From: Aquatica leii
Lineage: Eukaryota; Arthropoda; Insecta; Coleoptera; Lampyridae
Direction of reading: 5' to 3'
Assembly (NCBI GenBank): GCA_035610365.1
Contig: CM069433.1
Coordinates: 186,504,760 to 186,568,759 of the forward strand
Length of the DNA: 64,000 nucleotides
This document shows positions 1-11,209 of this stretch, one piece after another. Under the pieces are notes generated by a model, which saw nothing but the letters and a program-made list of their open reading frames with translations, was not told the DNA's origin and did no database searches. Both the position numbers and the translations under genes were made by a program. Each line of letters begins with the position of its first letter. Position 1 is the stretch's first letter.

Positions 1-1870
1 CCATTTCGTGAAATAATCCATTGCCACCAGGATGTATTTATTTCCCGAATCGGATTCTGGGAACGGCCCTGCGATGTCAATCGCAACTCTTTCCAAAGGG
101 CTTCCTACGTTGTATTGTTTCATGGGTGCTTTGCGCTTTCTCGCTGGACCATTTCCTAATGCGCAGACTGTGCATTTACGGCACCATTTCATGACGTCCT
201 CTTTGCAGTTCATCCAGTAGAATCGTTCTCGCACTTTACTCAACGTCTTCTTAATGCCAAAATGTCCTCCCGATGTCCCATCGTGGAGATGCTTCAACAC
301 TTCGGTCACCCTGCTCTTTGGCACTACCAGCTGTAGTCTGTTTCCTGTGCCCTCGGCACTTTCTAGGGATCGCTTAAGAAGACCGTCTTCTACTATCAAG
401 GAGTCCCACTGCGCCCTGTACGCTTTGATATTTTTGCCCAAAGCACTCACTTCTTCCCAGGTTGGTCGTCGGCCGCTTTCTTTCCAGTCCAGGAGTAGTC
501 TTATTTCAGGATCGTCTTCTTGTTCGCGACGTAACTGCTCAGGTTCCCACTCATCATCAACCATAGCAGTTCTCCGGAGGCATTCGACTTTTTCTTCCAG
601 TCGCGAACAATGGCTGCAGTCCGCCGGACATGGTCTTCTAGACAAGGCATCAGCGTTCCGATGACTGCTTCGGGCACGGTGTTCTGTGTCGTAGTCATAC
701 TCTTGCAGTCTCTCGATCCATCTTGCCACTTGTCCTTCTGGGTTACGGAACTGCAGTAGCCATTTTAAAGCGGCGTGGTCTGTTCTCAGTAAAAATTTTT
801 GTCCATACAAATACTTGTAGAAATGTTCGATGGACTTAACGACTGCTAACAGCTCCCTCCTAGTCACGCAATAATTCCTTTCTGGCCTGGACAAAACCTT
901 GCTAAAGTACGCGATAATCTTTTCTTGTCCATCTTGAACCTGCGATAGGACCGCGCCTATGGCCAGATTGCGTGCGTCGGTATCTAAAACAAACTTTCCA
1001 TCTTCTCTTGGATAACTCAAAATCGGCGAAGTGACTAGGGCTTGTTTTAGTTGATTAAAAGAATTTTCGCAGTCTTCATTCCATCTAAATTCTGTTAATT
1101 TTGTTAATGGTTTGGCAATATTGGCAAATCCGGGTACAAATCTTCTATAATAAGTGCACAACCCAAGGAAACTTCGGACCTGATGTTTGTCGATTGGTCT
1201 TGGCCATGCTTGCACTGCTCGGATTTTGTCTGGGTCAGCCCTCACTCCATCTCTACGACGTGGCCAAGGTATTGGACTTCCTTCTTAAATACGTGGCACT
1301 TCTTTGGGCTCAGTTTGAGGTTAGCCCCACGTAATCGCTGGAACACTTCCTTCAAGTTGCTCAAGTGTTCTTCAAACGACCTTACAACCACGATCACGTC
1401 GTCCAGGTAAACCAAGCACGTCTTCCAAGACAATCCGCGCAAGATGGTCTCCATCAAACGCTCGAACGTTGCAGGAGCGTTACACAGGCCGAAGGGCATT
1501 ACAGTGAACTGCCACAAACCAGTTCCGATCGTAAAAGCTGTTTTTTCACGATCCTTGGGTTCTAATTCTACCTGCCAGTATCCACTCTTTAAATCTAACG
1601 TAGAAAACCACTGGCATCCTGACAGGGTGTCTATCGTATCGTCAATTCTGGGTAAAGGGTAGCTGTCCTTTTTGGTTACGTTGTTTAGCTGCCTGTAGTC
1701 TACGCAAAACCTCGTTGATCCATCCTTCTTCTTTACGAGTACCACTGGGGATCCCCATGGGCTACTTGAAGGTTCAATCACGCCTTCCCTCTCCATATCC
1801 GTAATTATTTGTTCGGCTTCTTCTCTTTTTGCCAAAGGAAGTCTGCGTGGATGTTGTCGTATCGGCAATA
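1..1870 (-). mobile_element. Ty3/gypsy pol, truncated copy 1 of the macrodomain-bearing family
   Basis: Read on the minus strand this is reverse transcriptase, RNase H and the start of integrase. It matches 36386-38285 of the better preserved copy almost base for base. The RT active site YLDD lies near 1398-1409, preceded by the LDLKSGYWQ and MPFGLCNAP motifs. The RT is open for about 208 codons (1868-1242); the rest of pol is cut by frameshifts. The copy runs off the left edge inside the integrase core and stops abruptly at about 1870, at the equivalent of the RT N-terminus, so no 5' LTR, gag or protease is present. Its 3' end, where the accessory macrodomain ORF would be, lies outside the window. 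Confidence 0.93.
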
Positions 1871-3600
1871 TTGTATGCCCATAAAGAAAATTAGGAACCT
1901 TGGAAATGGTTTATAATAAAAATTACAATACATGATCTTGGATGTAGCAGTAACCAAACACAATAAGTAAAATGATTGTAAATAAATCATTATCTTTAAA
2001 AAAAAAAATTAAAAATGAATTAAAAATTTTAAAATAAACATAATGTTTATGTAGTTTAAATTGTACAGAAATTCATATAAACCATCCTATATATTTCTGT
2101 ACTTATGGAATCCATGTGACCTGTTGTCTTTTTTTTTGAACACCATGTTCAAAAATCCATTTTTTGCTATCTTATTTAACAAGTTATGTCTACAATTTAA
2201 TATTTGTACTGCGTTTAATCGCGTTATCACTTTTGAATTTTTTTTCGTTTATTACATTTTACAAACCATGAAAATGATTTCAATGTACTGGTAGATTGCA
2301 GAGGTCATCTGTAATCGGCTATGACTATTTTTTTTAACTGGAACAAATGATAAAATTGCTTACTAAACATTATAGAGTTGTTACCAAAGACCGGAATGTA
2401 CCTGAGCATTCTAAATTTTAAACTTTTTTTTGCCAATTTTATTTCAAAATACATAACCAAAATTATTAAAAACTTTATAGTTTTTGAAGTAATATATATT
2501 TTTAATAATTTTTTTTCCACCTCAAGGTATTCAAATCTGCAATTTTTGTTTTCTAAAAAAGTTTATAATTTAGCCGCTTGGTTCCTTACTTTTGGCGAAC
2601 TCGGTATAGTCCGTACCTAAACAAACATCTTTAACTACATTTAAATTAAACATGATAGTTCGCTATGATATTCGCATGGTGTATAGACTTAAAGATTGTT
2701 TCAATTCATATACATATTGGCATGTATAAAAAGGAAATTAAAGCCAACTAAGCAATATGTTTTAGTGTATCCAATAAAAAAACACATGGTCAAATATTTA
2801 TAAATGACATAGTTACTAGATGGTGCATTTCTAAAAATTAAAATAAAAATTTAAGAATTTACGTTTTTGTACTTTTATATTATTAAGCATAATGTAAATA
2901 TAAATATAAACATCTAATTAATATACTTTTTAGATGTTTTTAAGGCTGGAATTTAGTGCTCATTTCACCGCACTGTAGAGAGTTTTACAATACTGTCATA
3001 TAGCAATGTGCGTAAGTAGTAATTTTCGTAACAAACGTCGAAATAAGGCATAACATAATTGCATGTTGCATGTGAGTGAGTCAAGCTCCGAAGTTTTCGA
3101 TGAGAGTAATGTACGTTATTTTTAATATTGCTTTTTGTAAATATTTTTTTTTATTTTAAAAAAAATTGAAATGTGGGTGGGTGACTTTGACCGATTTTGT
3201 ACTTTGATCCTAGAAAACTCATATTTTAAATTTTGTTGCACTTCTGTTTATGCAAGTTTATTATTGATTTAGGTGTCTTCTATAAATCGACTATATCAAA
3301 ATTTAAAAAAAAGTAAACATGACTTTTTTAAATAAAAAATGCTTTTGGTCAAGTTCACCCCATTTGGGGTAAACGCATTTTGCATGTTAAACGTATTTTC
3401 TGTGTCACATAGGTAAATTTGACCAAATAAAACATAGTTTGGTTTACATTAAAAATATATTTAAAAAAATCATTAAAAAACATTGAAATATACATATCAA
3501 CGCTACAAACGAACAAAATAAAACATAAAATAGGATTTTACCTCAAAGAAACTAAAATGTTGTTATGGTTATATAGTTTTATCTCATTGAATATTAAAAC
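1871..3600. other. AT-rich intergenic DNA, no gene recognised
   Basis: Very AT-rich sequence with homopolymer runs. The short open frames on both strands are low-complexity and show no family motif. No clear inverted or direct repeats were found by eye. Confidence 0.6.
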
Positions 3601-3778
3601 CAGCCATGTCAATGTCAAATAATAATTGCCCTCTTCCCCCTTGCCCCCGACAAATTATGGGGTTAGCTAATTTTTTTTTTATATTAGAAAGCAAAATAGA
3701 ATCTGTGTCTTGCACATTTGGCCAAACAAATCTGTTGTTTTCCGACCTTTTTGCAAATTTAATTAACGGTTCATCATT

Positions 3779-4570
3779 GTGTACAAAAATTTTAATAATC
3801 GTCAACAAATTCTCTTAGCCACATCAAACAAAATTTCTTGTCCATTTTGTAAATTAAGTTATTATTTAATTGAATGTCCTAATTTTCTTGATTTGTCTAC
3901 TAACCAAAAGCTAACTACAGCAAACGATTTAAAATTATGCAAAAATTGCTTACGACATTCTGATAAACATAGATGTTATTCAAAGTTTTCATGTCGCATA
4001 TGCCACAAAAGTCATCATACCCTTTTACAAATGGGACAAACAGTAAATGAGTCAAATTTATTACCAAACATAAGTAGTGGTTCCGAGCCAGGTGACATAC
4101 TTAACCAAGCGGGCTCTTCAAATCACTCATTACAATCACTAGTTACTCTATCTTGCTTAGACGAGTCCCCAAAACAAGTTTTACTTTCAACAGCCTTAGT
4201 AAAGATCTAAGGCAGGCATGGTAAATGGTTCACCGTTAGAGTTCTTTTAGATAGCGGAAGTCATTGCAATTTTATAACAGAAAAAGTAGCTACTAATACT
4301 CAAGTTTTAGACTTCAATTCCTGTCCCGTAAGCGCCAATTTTCTCGTGGATGCTAAAATTGCATCTTTTCAAAATGGTTTTCACACAACTTTGCGGTGTC
4401 TTACTATTAACAAAATATCAGAAAATTTATCTTTACGCTACTTTGAAAAATCAACTTTAAATATCCCGTCTAATATCAAATTAGCAGACGATAATTTTAA
4501 TAAGCCTTCACCTATCGATTTGTTAATAGGAGCAAGTAACTTTTACAGTTTGCTGGTGTTGTGCAAATAT
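3779..4570 (+). pseudogene. BEL/Pao gag zinc-knuckle and protease relic
   Basis: The frame from 3779 carries a run of CxxC and CxxH pairs (CPFC, CKNC, CRICHKSHHTLLQ) in the spacing seen between gag and protease of BEL/Pao elements. After a stop near 4210 and a frame change, the aspartic protease motif VLLDSGSHCNF appears (about 4238-4270; DSGS in place of the more usual DTG). A further frame change near 4560 leads into pol. The N-terminal gag (DUF1759-type) part and the 5' LTR are not seen, so the copy is 5'-truncated and non-functional. Confidence 0.8.
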
Positions 4571-7058
4571 CTTTAGGTAGTTCTAAACTTATTTTACAAA
4601 AAACTTTATTGGGTTGGATAATTTCAGGCACATGTCCAACTTTGGGTTCATCCAATATTGCTTGGTCAAATTTAGTTTCATTAGACATTACTATGACTAA
4701 CGACATGTTGCACAAATCAATTCAAAACCTTTGGAAATTAGATGATGTTACTCCTCGAAACTCTATATCTTATTTTTCTTCAGAAGAACGAATCTGTGAA
4801 AAACATTTCCTACATACTACTTCTCGAACATCTTCCGGCCACTTTGTTGTGTCGATTCCGTTTCGTTCAAATCTTGCAATGTTGGGAAACTCCAAAGAGC
4901 AAGCTATTAAAAGATTTTTATAAATGGAAAAGAAGATTTGAGTGTTGAATATTTCAAATTCATGCAAGATTACATAACCTTAGGACATGTGACAAAACCT
5001 GATTACGATGATTCATCAGATAGTGGTGCTTCAATAATTAATACGACGGGTGCATCTATGTTATCATCTAAAATCTTACCATTTTATTTGCCACACCATT
5101 CAATTATTAAACATAGTTCATTAACTACAAAAGTTCTTGTAGTGTTTGACGGAAGTGCAAAATCAACTTCTAACATATCAATCAAAGACACTCAAATAGT
5201 CTCCAGTTCTCCAAAACGATTTATTTTCTATACTTTTACGCTTTAGATAACATAACTTTGTCCTAACGAGGGACATTGAGAAAATGTACCGCCAGATTCT
5301 CATTCATCCGTACCTAAAAAAATTTCAACGGATCATTTGGCGAGACAATCCAAATTTACCCTTAAATACGTACGAATTAAACACTGTGATTTACGGCACT
5401 GCCAGTGCTAGCTATTTAGCTACCAAATGTTTACAGTATTTAGCTGAATTACATTCAAAGCAATTTCCTAGAACTTCGTCTGTTTTGAAGTCCGATTTTT
5501 ATATGGACGATCTTTTGACAAGAGCTGATTGGACTGAGGAATTGATTCAAATAAAAAATGAATTAATAAGTATCTTGTTAAGCGCAGGTTTTCCTATTCG
5601 AAAGTTTTTATCAAATAATTCAAGTATATTATGTAACAATACTGTACAAGACTCATCTTTTCACACTATTCCAATAAGCGATAGAGAAAACGCCAAAGCT
5701 CTGGGCATAACGTGGAATGCGTTAGACTGTAACGTCCCGTTTGAATTCATTACATTAAAATTCAATTTTACATTCATTTATTTTCTGCAACTAATATTGC
5801 ACGTAAATTTATTCAGTTTGACAACGTCGCGTGGTATTTCGGAAGCGTCTGCGTAGTCGACTTGTAGTAGCTTAAGCTTCCATTTTCCGTTTGAGCAATC
5901 TCGCGCAGTTCACGTGTGTGATGCGGGGAAGACAAAATTTTTTTGATTATGGCGTAAAAACGCATGTAATTTAATTTTTATTCATTCCATCTAATTATTG
6001 GTGAGTTTACCTTTATTCTGATATAATTTTTCTATTGAATTCAACATTTTTAGTGGTTTCGCAATGTTGCGCAATAGTTAAGACAAAGGAAATTATTTTG
6101 AAGACCGTTGCTAAGTGTAAATGCAGCGTGAGTACAGCATGTCATTTAAAAAACCATTCTAATTATTTATATTTAGGGTCTTTTTTTATTGGATCTTTTA
6201 TTTTTATTCTGGATCTTTTACTTTTTTGGATTTGTCGTTTAATTAATGGATTTCCGTTATTGAAGTTTATTATACATTGGTTTATTCCTGCTGTTATTGA
6301 AGAATCTTATCACTTCAAGCTAGTATGTGCTAAAAATAGAAGATATCCGATAACGTTATATTAAACATGGTGAGTCAACTAAAATTAAGATACTGCATTT
6401 TATCTTCAAATAATTAAATTGTGTTATTAAAACTTTTCACTGATAACAAATCAAACGTTCACGACATTTGCATTTAATATCAATAATTAACAATTAGATG
6501 TAAGATTTTACGCTTTTTATTCATCACCGATTTAAAGGTGATTGGCGTCCAAATATTGTTTTAATCCATATTTTGTTTAATTCAAATATTGTTCTTTAAT
6601 GTAAATAGTATATTAAGTTATAATTAATAAATTTAAGGAGTTCACATCTTTGTAATTATTTCCATTCAACCCATCACCCAGAGGTCTGTGCTTACGATTG
6701 CTGGCCGTGGTCAAATTATGTATTTTTACTTTTAATTATACGTTCTTTATTCCGTCACTGTATTTTTTATCACAAGACGATACAATACGATACAATTTTT
6801 TAATTACTCCTCAAAATCCAACAAACTCTAAACTAGCCATTCTTTCAACAGTGGCTCAACTTTTTGATCCTTTAGGTTTTCTTTCGCTTATTATCATTAT
6901 AGAAAAATTATTATTACAAAAATTGTGGCAATTAAAACTTTCATGGAATGAAGGAATTCCTGAGGTTCTAAATTCCGAATGGAATCAATTTGAAAGCGAA
7001 CTTTCCATATTAAACACATTTAAAATTCCTAGATGTGTAATTTCTTCAATTTTCGTCT
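4570..7058 (+). pseudogene. BEL/Pao reverse transcriptase, split by a solo LTR
   Basis: Characteristic BEL/Pao RT blocks occur in order: GWIISGTCP, FVVSIPFR, YLPHHSIIKHSSLTTK, VVFDGSAKS, KMYRQILIHP, TYELNTVIYGTAS and the catalytic FYMDD (about 5500). Frame breaks occur near 4920 and 5220. At 5727 the frame ALGITWNALD is interrupted by a 1047-bp solo LTR and resumes at 6775 as DDTIRYN, then STVAQLFDPLGFLS. The match stops at about 7058; RNase H, integrase and the 3' LTR are absent. The joined frame fits exactly if one copy of the 4-bp duplication AGAC is discounted, so the LTR arrived after the BEL/Pao element. Confidence 0.88.
5728..6774 (+). repeat. Solo LTR (family B), 1047 bp, inserted in BEL/Pao
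   Basis: Starts TGTAACGTCCCG and ends TTTTTTATCACA, so it has TG...CA termini, and is flanked by the 4-bp target duplication AGAC (5724-5727 and 6775-6778). A second copy lies inverted at 47341-48446 with its own 4-bp duplication, which confirms both boundaries. No internal retroelement coding sequence is attached, so both look like products of LTR-LTR recombination. The open frame at 6035-6364 lies within the LTR and shows no recognisable domain. Confidence 0.9.
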
Positions 7059-7079
7059 AGCCTGTAGGCCACAGCAATG

Positions 7080-8300
7080 GTTCTTTTTGTTTGTTTTTCG
7101 ATTTCCATTTCTACCTATAGTATTCTTTTAGACACACCGGTCCATTTATTTATGTATTTTGCTTTCTCTTTCTAATAATCCTACTCTTTTTTTAGCTTCC
7201 TGTGTCAGCGCTACCCCGCTGTATAGCAATAGATGCCATTTTTCCATTTCCATTTCCCCCTTTTCTTTTTATTTGTTTCTCTTAAGCCTAGTAGATCTGT
7301 TTTCTCGAATTCATCTATCACTTCGTGCTCTTTTGCTGTTACGTTTCTAGTGTTCCATGTGCCTATTTTCAAGTATCTTTTGCTTTTACATTTTTCCATT
7401 CCAGTATTACTTCTTAGGTTTTTGTTGCTATTGACTTCTTGTCTAGTTTGTTCTTTTTTCATATTCTTTATCATTGCCGTGTCTGTCATCATGCATTTGT
7501 TTTCGTTTTTATTGTCAATTAGTTTTTTAGAGTTTTACTTGTTATCTTGTTCTTCTGTTTCCCATCTTCTAGCTCATTTTTTTCTTTGCTCTATTTCCAT
7601 TCCTTTCCATCTGTAAACAGCTTTTGGTAGCCACTTTTAACTTTTCTCCCTCTCTCTCTTTCTTCTCTTACTTTAATTCTAATCTGTATTTCTATAGCCC
7701 TTTCTTGTTTAGTCCTTGCTTATGAATATTTTCTCTCCATTTGATTTCCGTAATTTGGATTTGTGTTTCATTGCCTCTATTTTATCATTTATGTTTTATA
7801 ATTCAATTATACAGACTTTTGGTCCTGTTTTGTAAATTGTTTTGATTTGGATGTCAATTTTTAGTTCTTCTTTTATAGATCTTTTTGTTTCTTGTTTTTA
7901 TTCGGCAGCTTTATTTGAATTGGTCGTTATTCCGTATATTACTAAATTGTTCAGCCTCTTATCCTTTTCTATTTGTTCCAGTCTCTCTGTAGTGCTTTGT
8001 AACTTTCCTTTTTTAAAACTTCTATTTTTGTATTAAATTTAGTTCGTTCTAATTTTATTTGGTTCACATCTATCATTAACTGTTCTAACATAACTATTAC
8101 TCTGCCTAGGTTGTCCTTTTCTTTTTGTTTACCGCTTGCTGGCGATCTGGTTGTTTTCTTAGCTTTACCATAGTTCGTTATATCTTCATCGCTACCTTCT
8201 TCCCCTTTCTTTCTTTTTTCTCTATCTGTCGACTTACTGTCTGTATGATATATCTCAAGCGTATTTACTTCCTGTTTGCTAAATATGTTATTTATAATGT
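7080..8300 (-). mobile_element. 5' part of a non-LTR retrotransposon (ORF1 and start of endonuclease)
   Basis: On the minus strand, 7492-7211 translates to a Lys-rich segment followed by LKIGTWNTRNVTAKEHEVID and LLGLRETNKKKRGK. This is the start of an apurinic-type (APE) endonuclease as in insect non-LTR elements. Farther upstream on the same strand, to about 8300, is purine-rich decayed coding sequence with coiled-coil-like Lys/Glu-rich stretches and NNLVIYGI, which resembles the RNA-binding part of an L1-like ORF1. Stops and frameshifts are frequent. The RT is missing, so this fragment is truncated just after the endonuclease start, an unusual truncation since such elements normally lose the 5' end. 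Confidence 0.72.
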
Positions 8301-9474
8301 TTTGCAGAATTAAATTATTAATTGCGTAGAAATAAATGTTCTTTCAAATTTAATTTTAATAACAAAAATTCGTTCAAAACATGTAAAAATAAATCATGCA
8401 CTGTCAAACATCATGAGAATTTCAATCTTTTTCAAAATTGGCTAGTCTATAAAATTTAGTTAATAAAATTAACACAACGTGTTTACTTTTAATTATTGCG
8501 TTGAATTAGATGATAATTAGATTCAGTGTGTTTTGAGTTGATACTAGAATCACATCAACAATTCTTGTGCTACTTGTACGCATCATCATTGCTAATTATT
8601 GTTTGCATCAATCTTAACAATTTTTGCAAGTGTCATAAAAAAACAACAAACAAGATTAAGTAGTAAGTATAATTGCTAATATTTTTTTAACACATAATGC
8701 GTAGATTTAGTAGATGCTAACTAGTTGATCAAATTCTTTGAAGTTTTACTATTTATTTATTTTATGTAAAGATTAGAGATTAAAAGCAATTACTTTTATA
8801 GTTTGCAAATGTAACTATAGAAAATTAAAAAAATGTTTAAACATTTTTATAATGTGTATGTAATAGAGGAACGCACATTCCTCAAGGTTCTATTAGTACG
8901 CACATCAAAACAACGATGATTTAAGAGGTTCACTAAATGATGCGTTATTTTGCCTAAATTTATATTTATTAATAAATATTTATACATGTTAAGTAGTTAA
9001 GTATCAATAAAATATTCATTAAGATTTTTAAAAAGTGAATAAAATTACAAATTTCTTAGAAGATTAGAACGTTATATATCTTTTGAAAAATGAATGTCAA
9101 AGTAATATGTAATTTGTTAAGTGCAATTCTTGTAAATAATTACAACATTTTCTTGTTATTAGTATTCAAAATACAACACTTCTAAAACAATATAAGGTCC
9201 CACATTAACTACTTATGTAATTAGTCGTTGATAACCTTAACACGTACCTATCGATTAGTAAAAAACCAATTTTAAGAATTTTTTTGTTTAGAATGTACCA
9301 TGGAATTCATGTTACTGGTTAGCAGTCAACAAATTCTCTCAACTTGTAATCATTTTTTGAAACTAAAAATGATTTGATTTATTTAAATATCGAGTTTTTG
9401 ATTTTTATGTATTTAGTGTTGTCATATATTCTTATTCGCATATGTTACACACTATTGTTGACATAACTTAATGT
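8301..9474. other. AT-rich intergenic DNA, nothing recognised
   Basis: No coding pattern, terminal repeats or RNA gene was recognised on either strand. Confidence 0.55.
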
Positions 9475-9973
9475 GAAAACTATAAATTAGTACGGAAGGT
9501 AGAAAAGTTGTCATTGGATTTAATGACAGCGAAAGTCAATGATCTATTGACAAGTGACGCTGTCAAAATCCCAACTATAAAATAGGTTAGGAACAATGTC
9601 AGTACAATTGTGAAAACAACATCAGAACTAGCGGACAGCTGTTTCGTTCTTTAGGAACTCGTCAGCGCTAGGATACACCGATGTGTTTCGACAATCATAC
9701 CGACAGACAACCGTACTCTTTTATTTCGTGTAGACATTACCAACATATTTAAAATGTTTTTGGAACGCCATCCTGTGGTAAAGATACCACGTATGATATT
9801 ATAGAAAACTATAAATTAGTACGTAGGGTAGAAAAGTTGTCATTGGATTTAATGACAGCGAAAGTCAATGATCTATTGACGAGTGACGCTGTCAAAATCC
9901 CAACTATAAAATAGGTTAGGAACAATGTCAGTACAATTGTGAAAAACAACATCAGAACTAACGGACAGCTGTT
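9475..9973 (+). repeat. Direct repeat pair with hairpin and TATA/initiator-like core
   Basis: A block of about 167 bp at 9476-9643 is repeated at 9805-9973 with only a few differences. Each copy holds nested inverted repeats (GACAGCG...CGCTGTC around GTCAAT...ATTGAC). This is followed by TATAAAATAG and, about 27 bases on, TCAGT, matching the spacing of an arthropod TATA box and initiator. The two copies continue into different sequence after GACAGCTGTTT. This may be a partial LTR duplication or a duplicated promoter; no coding sequence is attached to it. Confidence 0.7.
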
Positions 9974-11209
9974 TGTCACAAATATATTAACTTTTGTTAC
10001 ACATTAACGCTGCATTAGAGGTATCACTCGTACTATATGCTATTGTTTAATTATTATTTTATTTTTTTTTTATTATTATTATTATTTTATTTCTACCCAA
10101 TACATTGGTACCGTGTACTGTCTATGTACTCATTTGTTCAATTACTACCTGTTACGGTAAGAATTAGGGTTAACTAAATTTAAATGGAGCGATGGCCGCG
10201 GTAGCTCGGTTCTTGTAGTCAAAATGGGGTGGGTTAGAAATTGTAAGGGGAATATTTAAATCAAAGATGTCGTGATAGATAAAATTAGTCAAATAGTGAT
10301 TAGAAATTGTTAGAAATGGGTGCCACACAATTTGTTTAGTTACGGTCCTGTTAATAAATTGTAAAAGTTTAACAGGGCTCTAGTAGTAGCGAAGGGTTGC
10401 TGAAAGAAAAACGGGGAAGGTTAAGCAATAAATAGCAATCAGTAAATTCGATGTAAATATAATGAATTTAGAATAAATAGCAATTTACAAAATAATCAAT
10501 AAAATATTCAATTTTGAATTATGCAAACAAAATATGCGTGAAGTTGAGTAAAACAATCGATAATGGATTTTAAATATTACAAAAAAATACAGGATCTAAA
10601 TTACCTTGTGTTAAAACAAAAACTTTAAAACTAAATTAATTAAGTAAGATCGCAAAACAAACAAAAGAAAAAAAAATTAAATTTGGGGCAGCGATCGGGA
10701 TTCGACAAGACAGTAATAATAATTTGAAATACAAAACAAAAAAAAAATCTTACCTTTATTATTTCGCTGATGAAACTCCGTGCACGGTATTTCCAGTCGA
10801 AGTTTCCTTAAATAAAATATTTAAAACAAACAATTGGCCGTCGGCAAATAACAGCCGAGAATTAGAGTTAGGTTCAAGTTTACTATTTCGTAGATCAGAG
10901 AAGGCGTGACTAAATTTATGTAGGTTAATAGGACAGTTACAATTACGTTATAAGTCAACAAATTTTAAGGTAAATCAGATAACAACTTCTTATAGAAACA
11001 AAGAGAAATTAAATTAAGTAAATTGAGCCAAAGTTTAAATAACAAAAGTGAATTTTAAATAGCAAGAAAAAATTGTAACATTTTAAAGTATAAGAAAAAG
11101 TTTTTGAATTTCTAAAGTTGATTAAGCAAGTAGGATTTTGATTAAAAGTTCAATGTAGAAAATCAAATCTTTGAGATTTGCACAAATATGAATTAATTTA
11201 CAAAAAAAC
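9974..11209. other. AT-rich DNA with a TTA microsatellite
   Basis: An interrupted (TTA)n and poly-T tract lies at about 10052-10095. The rest is A-rich without a convincing gene. The open frame at 10724-10909 begins in poly-A and shows no domain. Confidence 0.55.

Noticed and set aside
2061-2620. Open frames of 70-80 codons on both strands
   Set aside because: AT-rich low-complexity translations (Phe, Ile, Lys, Asn) with no motif or conservation signal.
6035-6364. 109-codon open frame
   Set aside because: Lies wholly inside a solo LTR, is hydrophobic and low-complexity, and is not open in the second LTR copy.
10684-10707. TTGGGGCAGCGATCGGGATTCG looks like the complement of a tRNA 3' end (primer-binding site)
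   Set aside because: The only nearby retroelement coding sequence is on the opposite strand and no LTR boundary could be recognised next to it, so it may be chance or a remnant of a lost element.
10724-10909. 61-codon open frame after the primer-site-like sequence
   Set aside because: Starts in a poly-A run and has no recognisable domain; not supported as a gag start.
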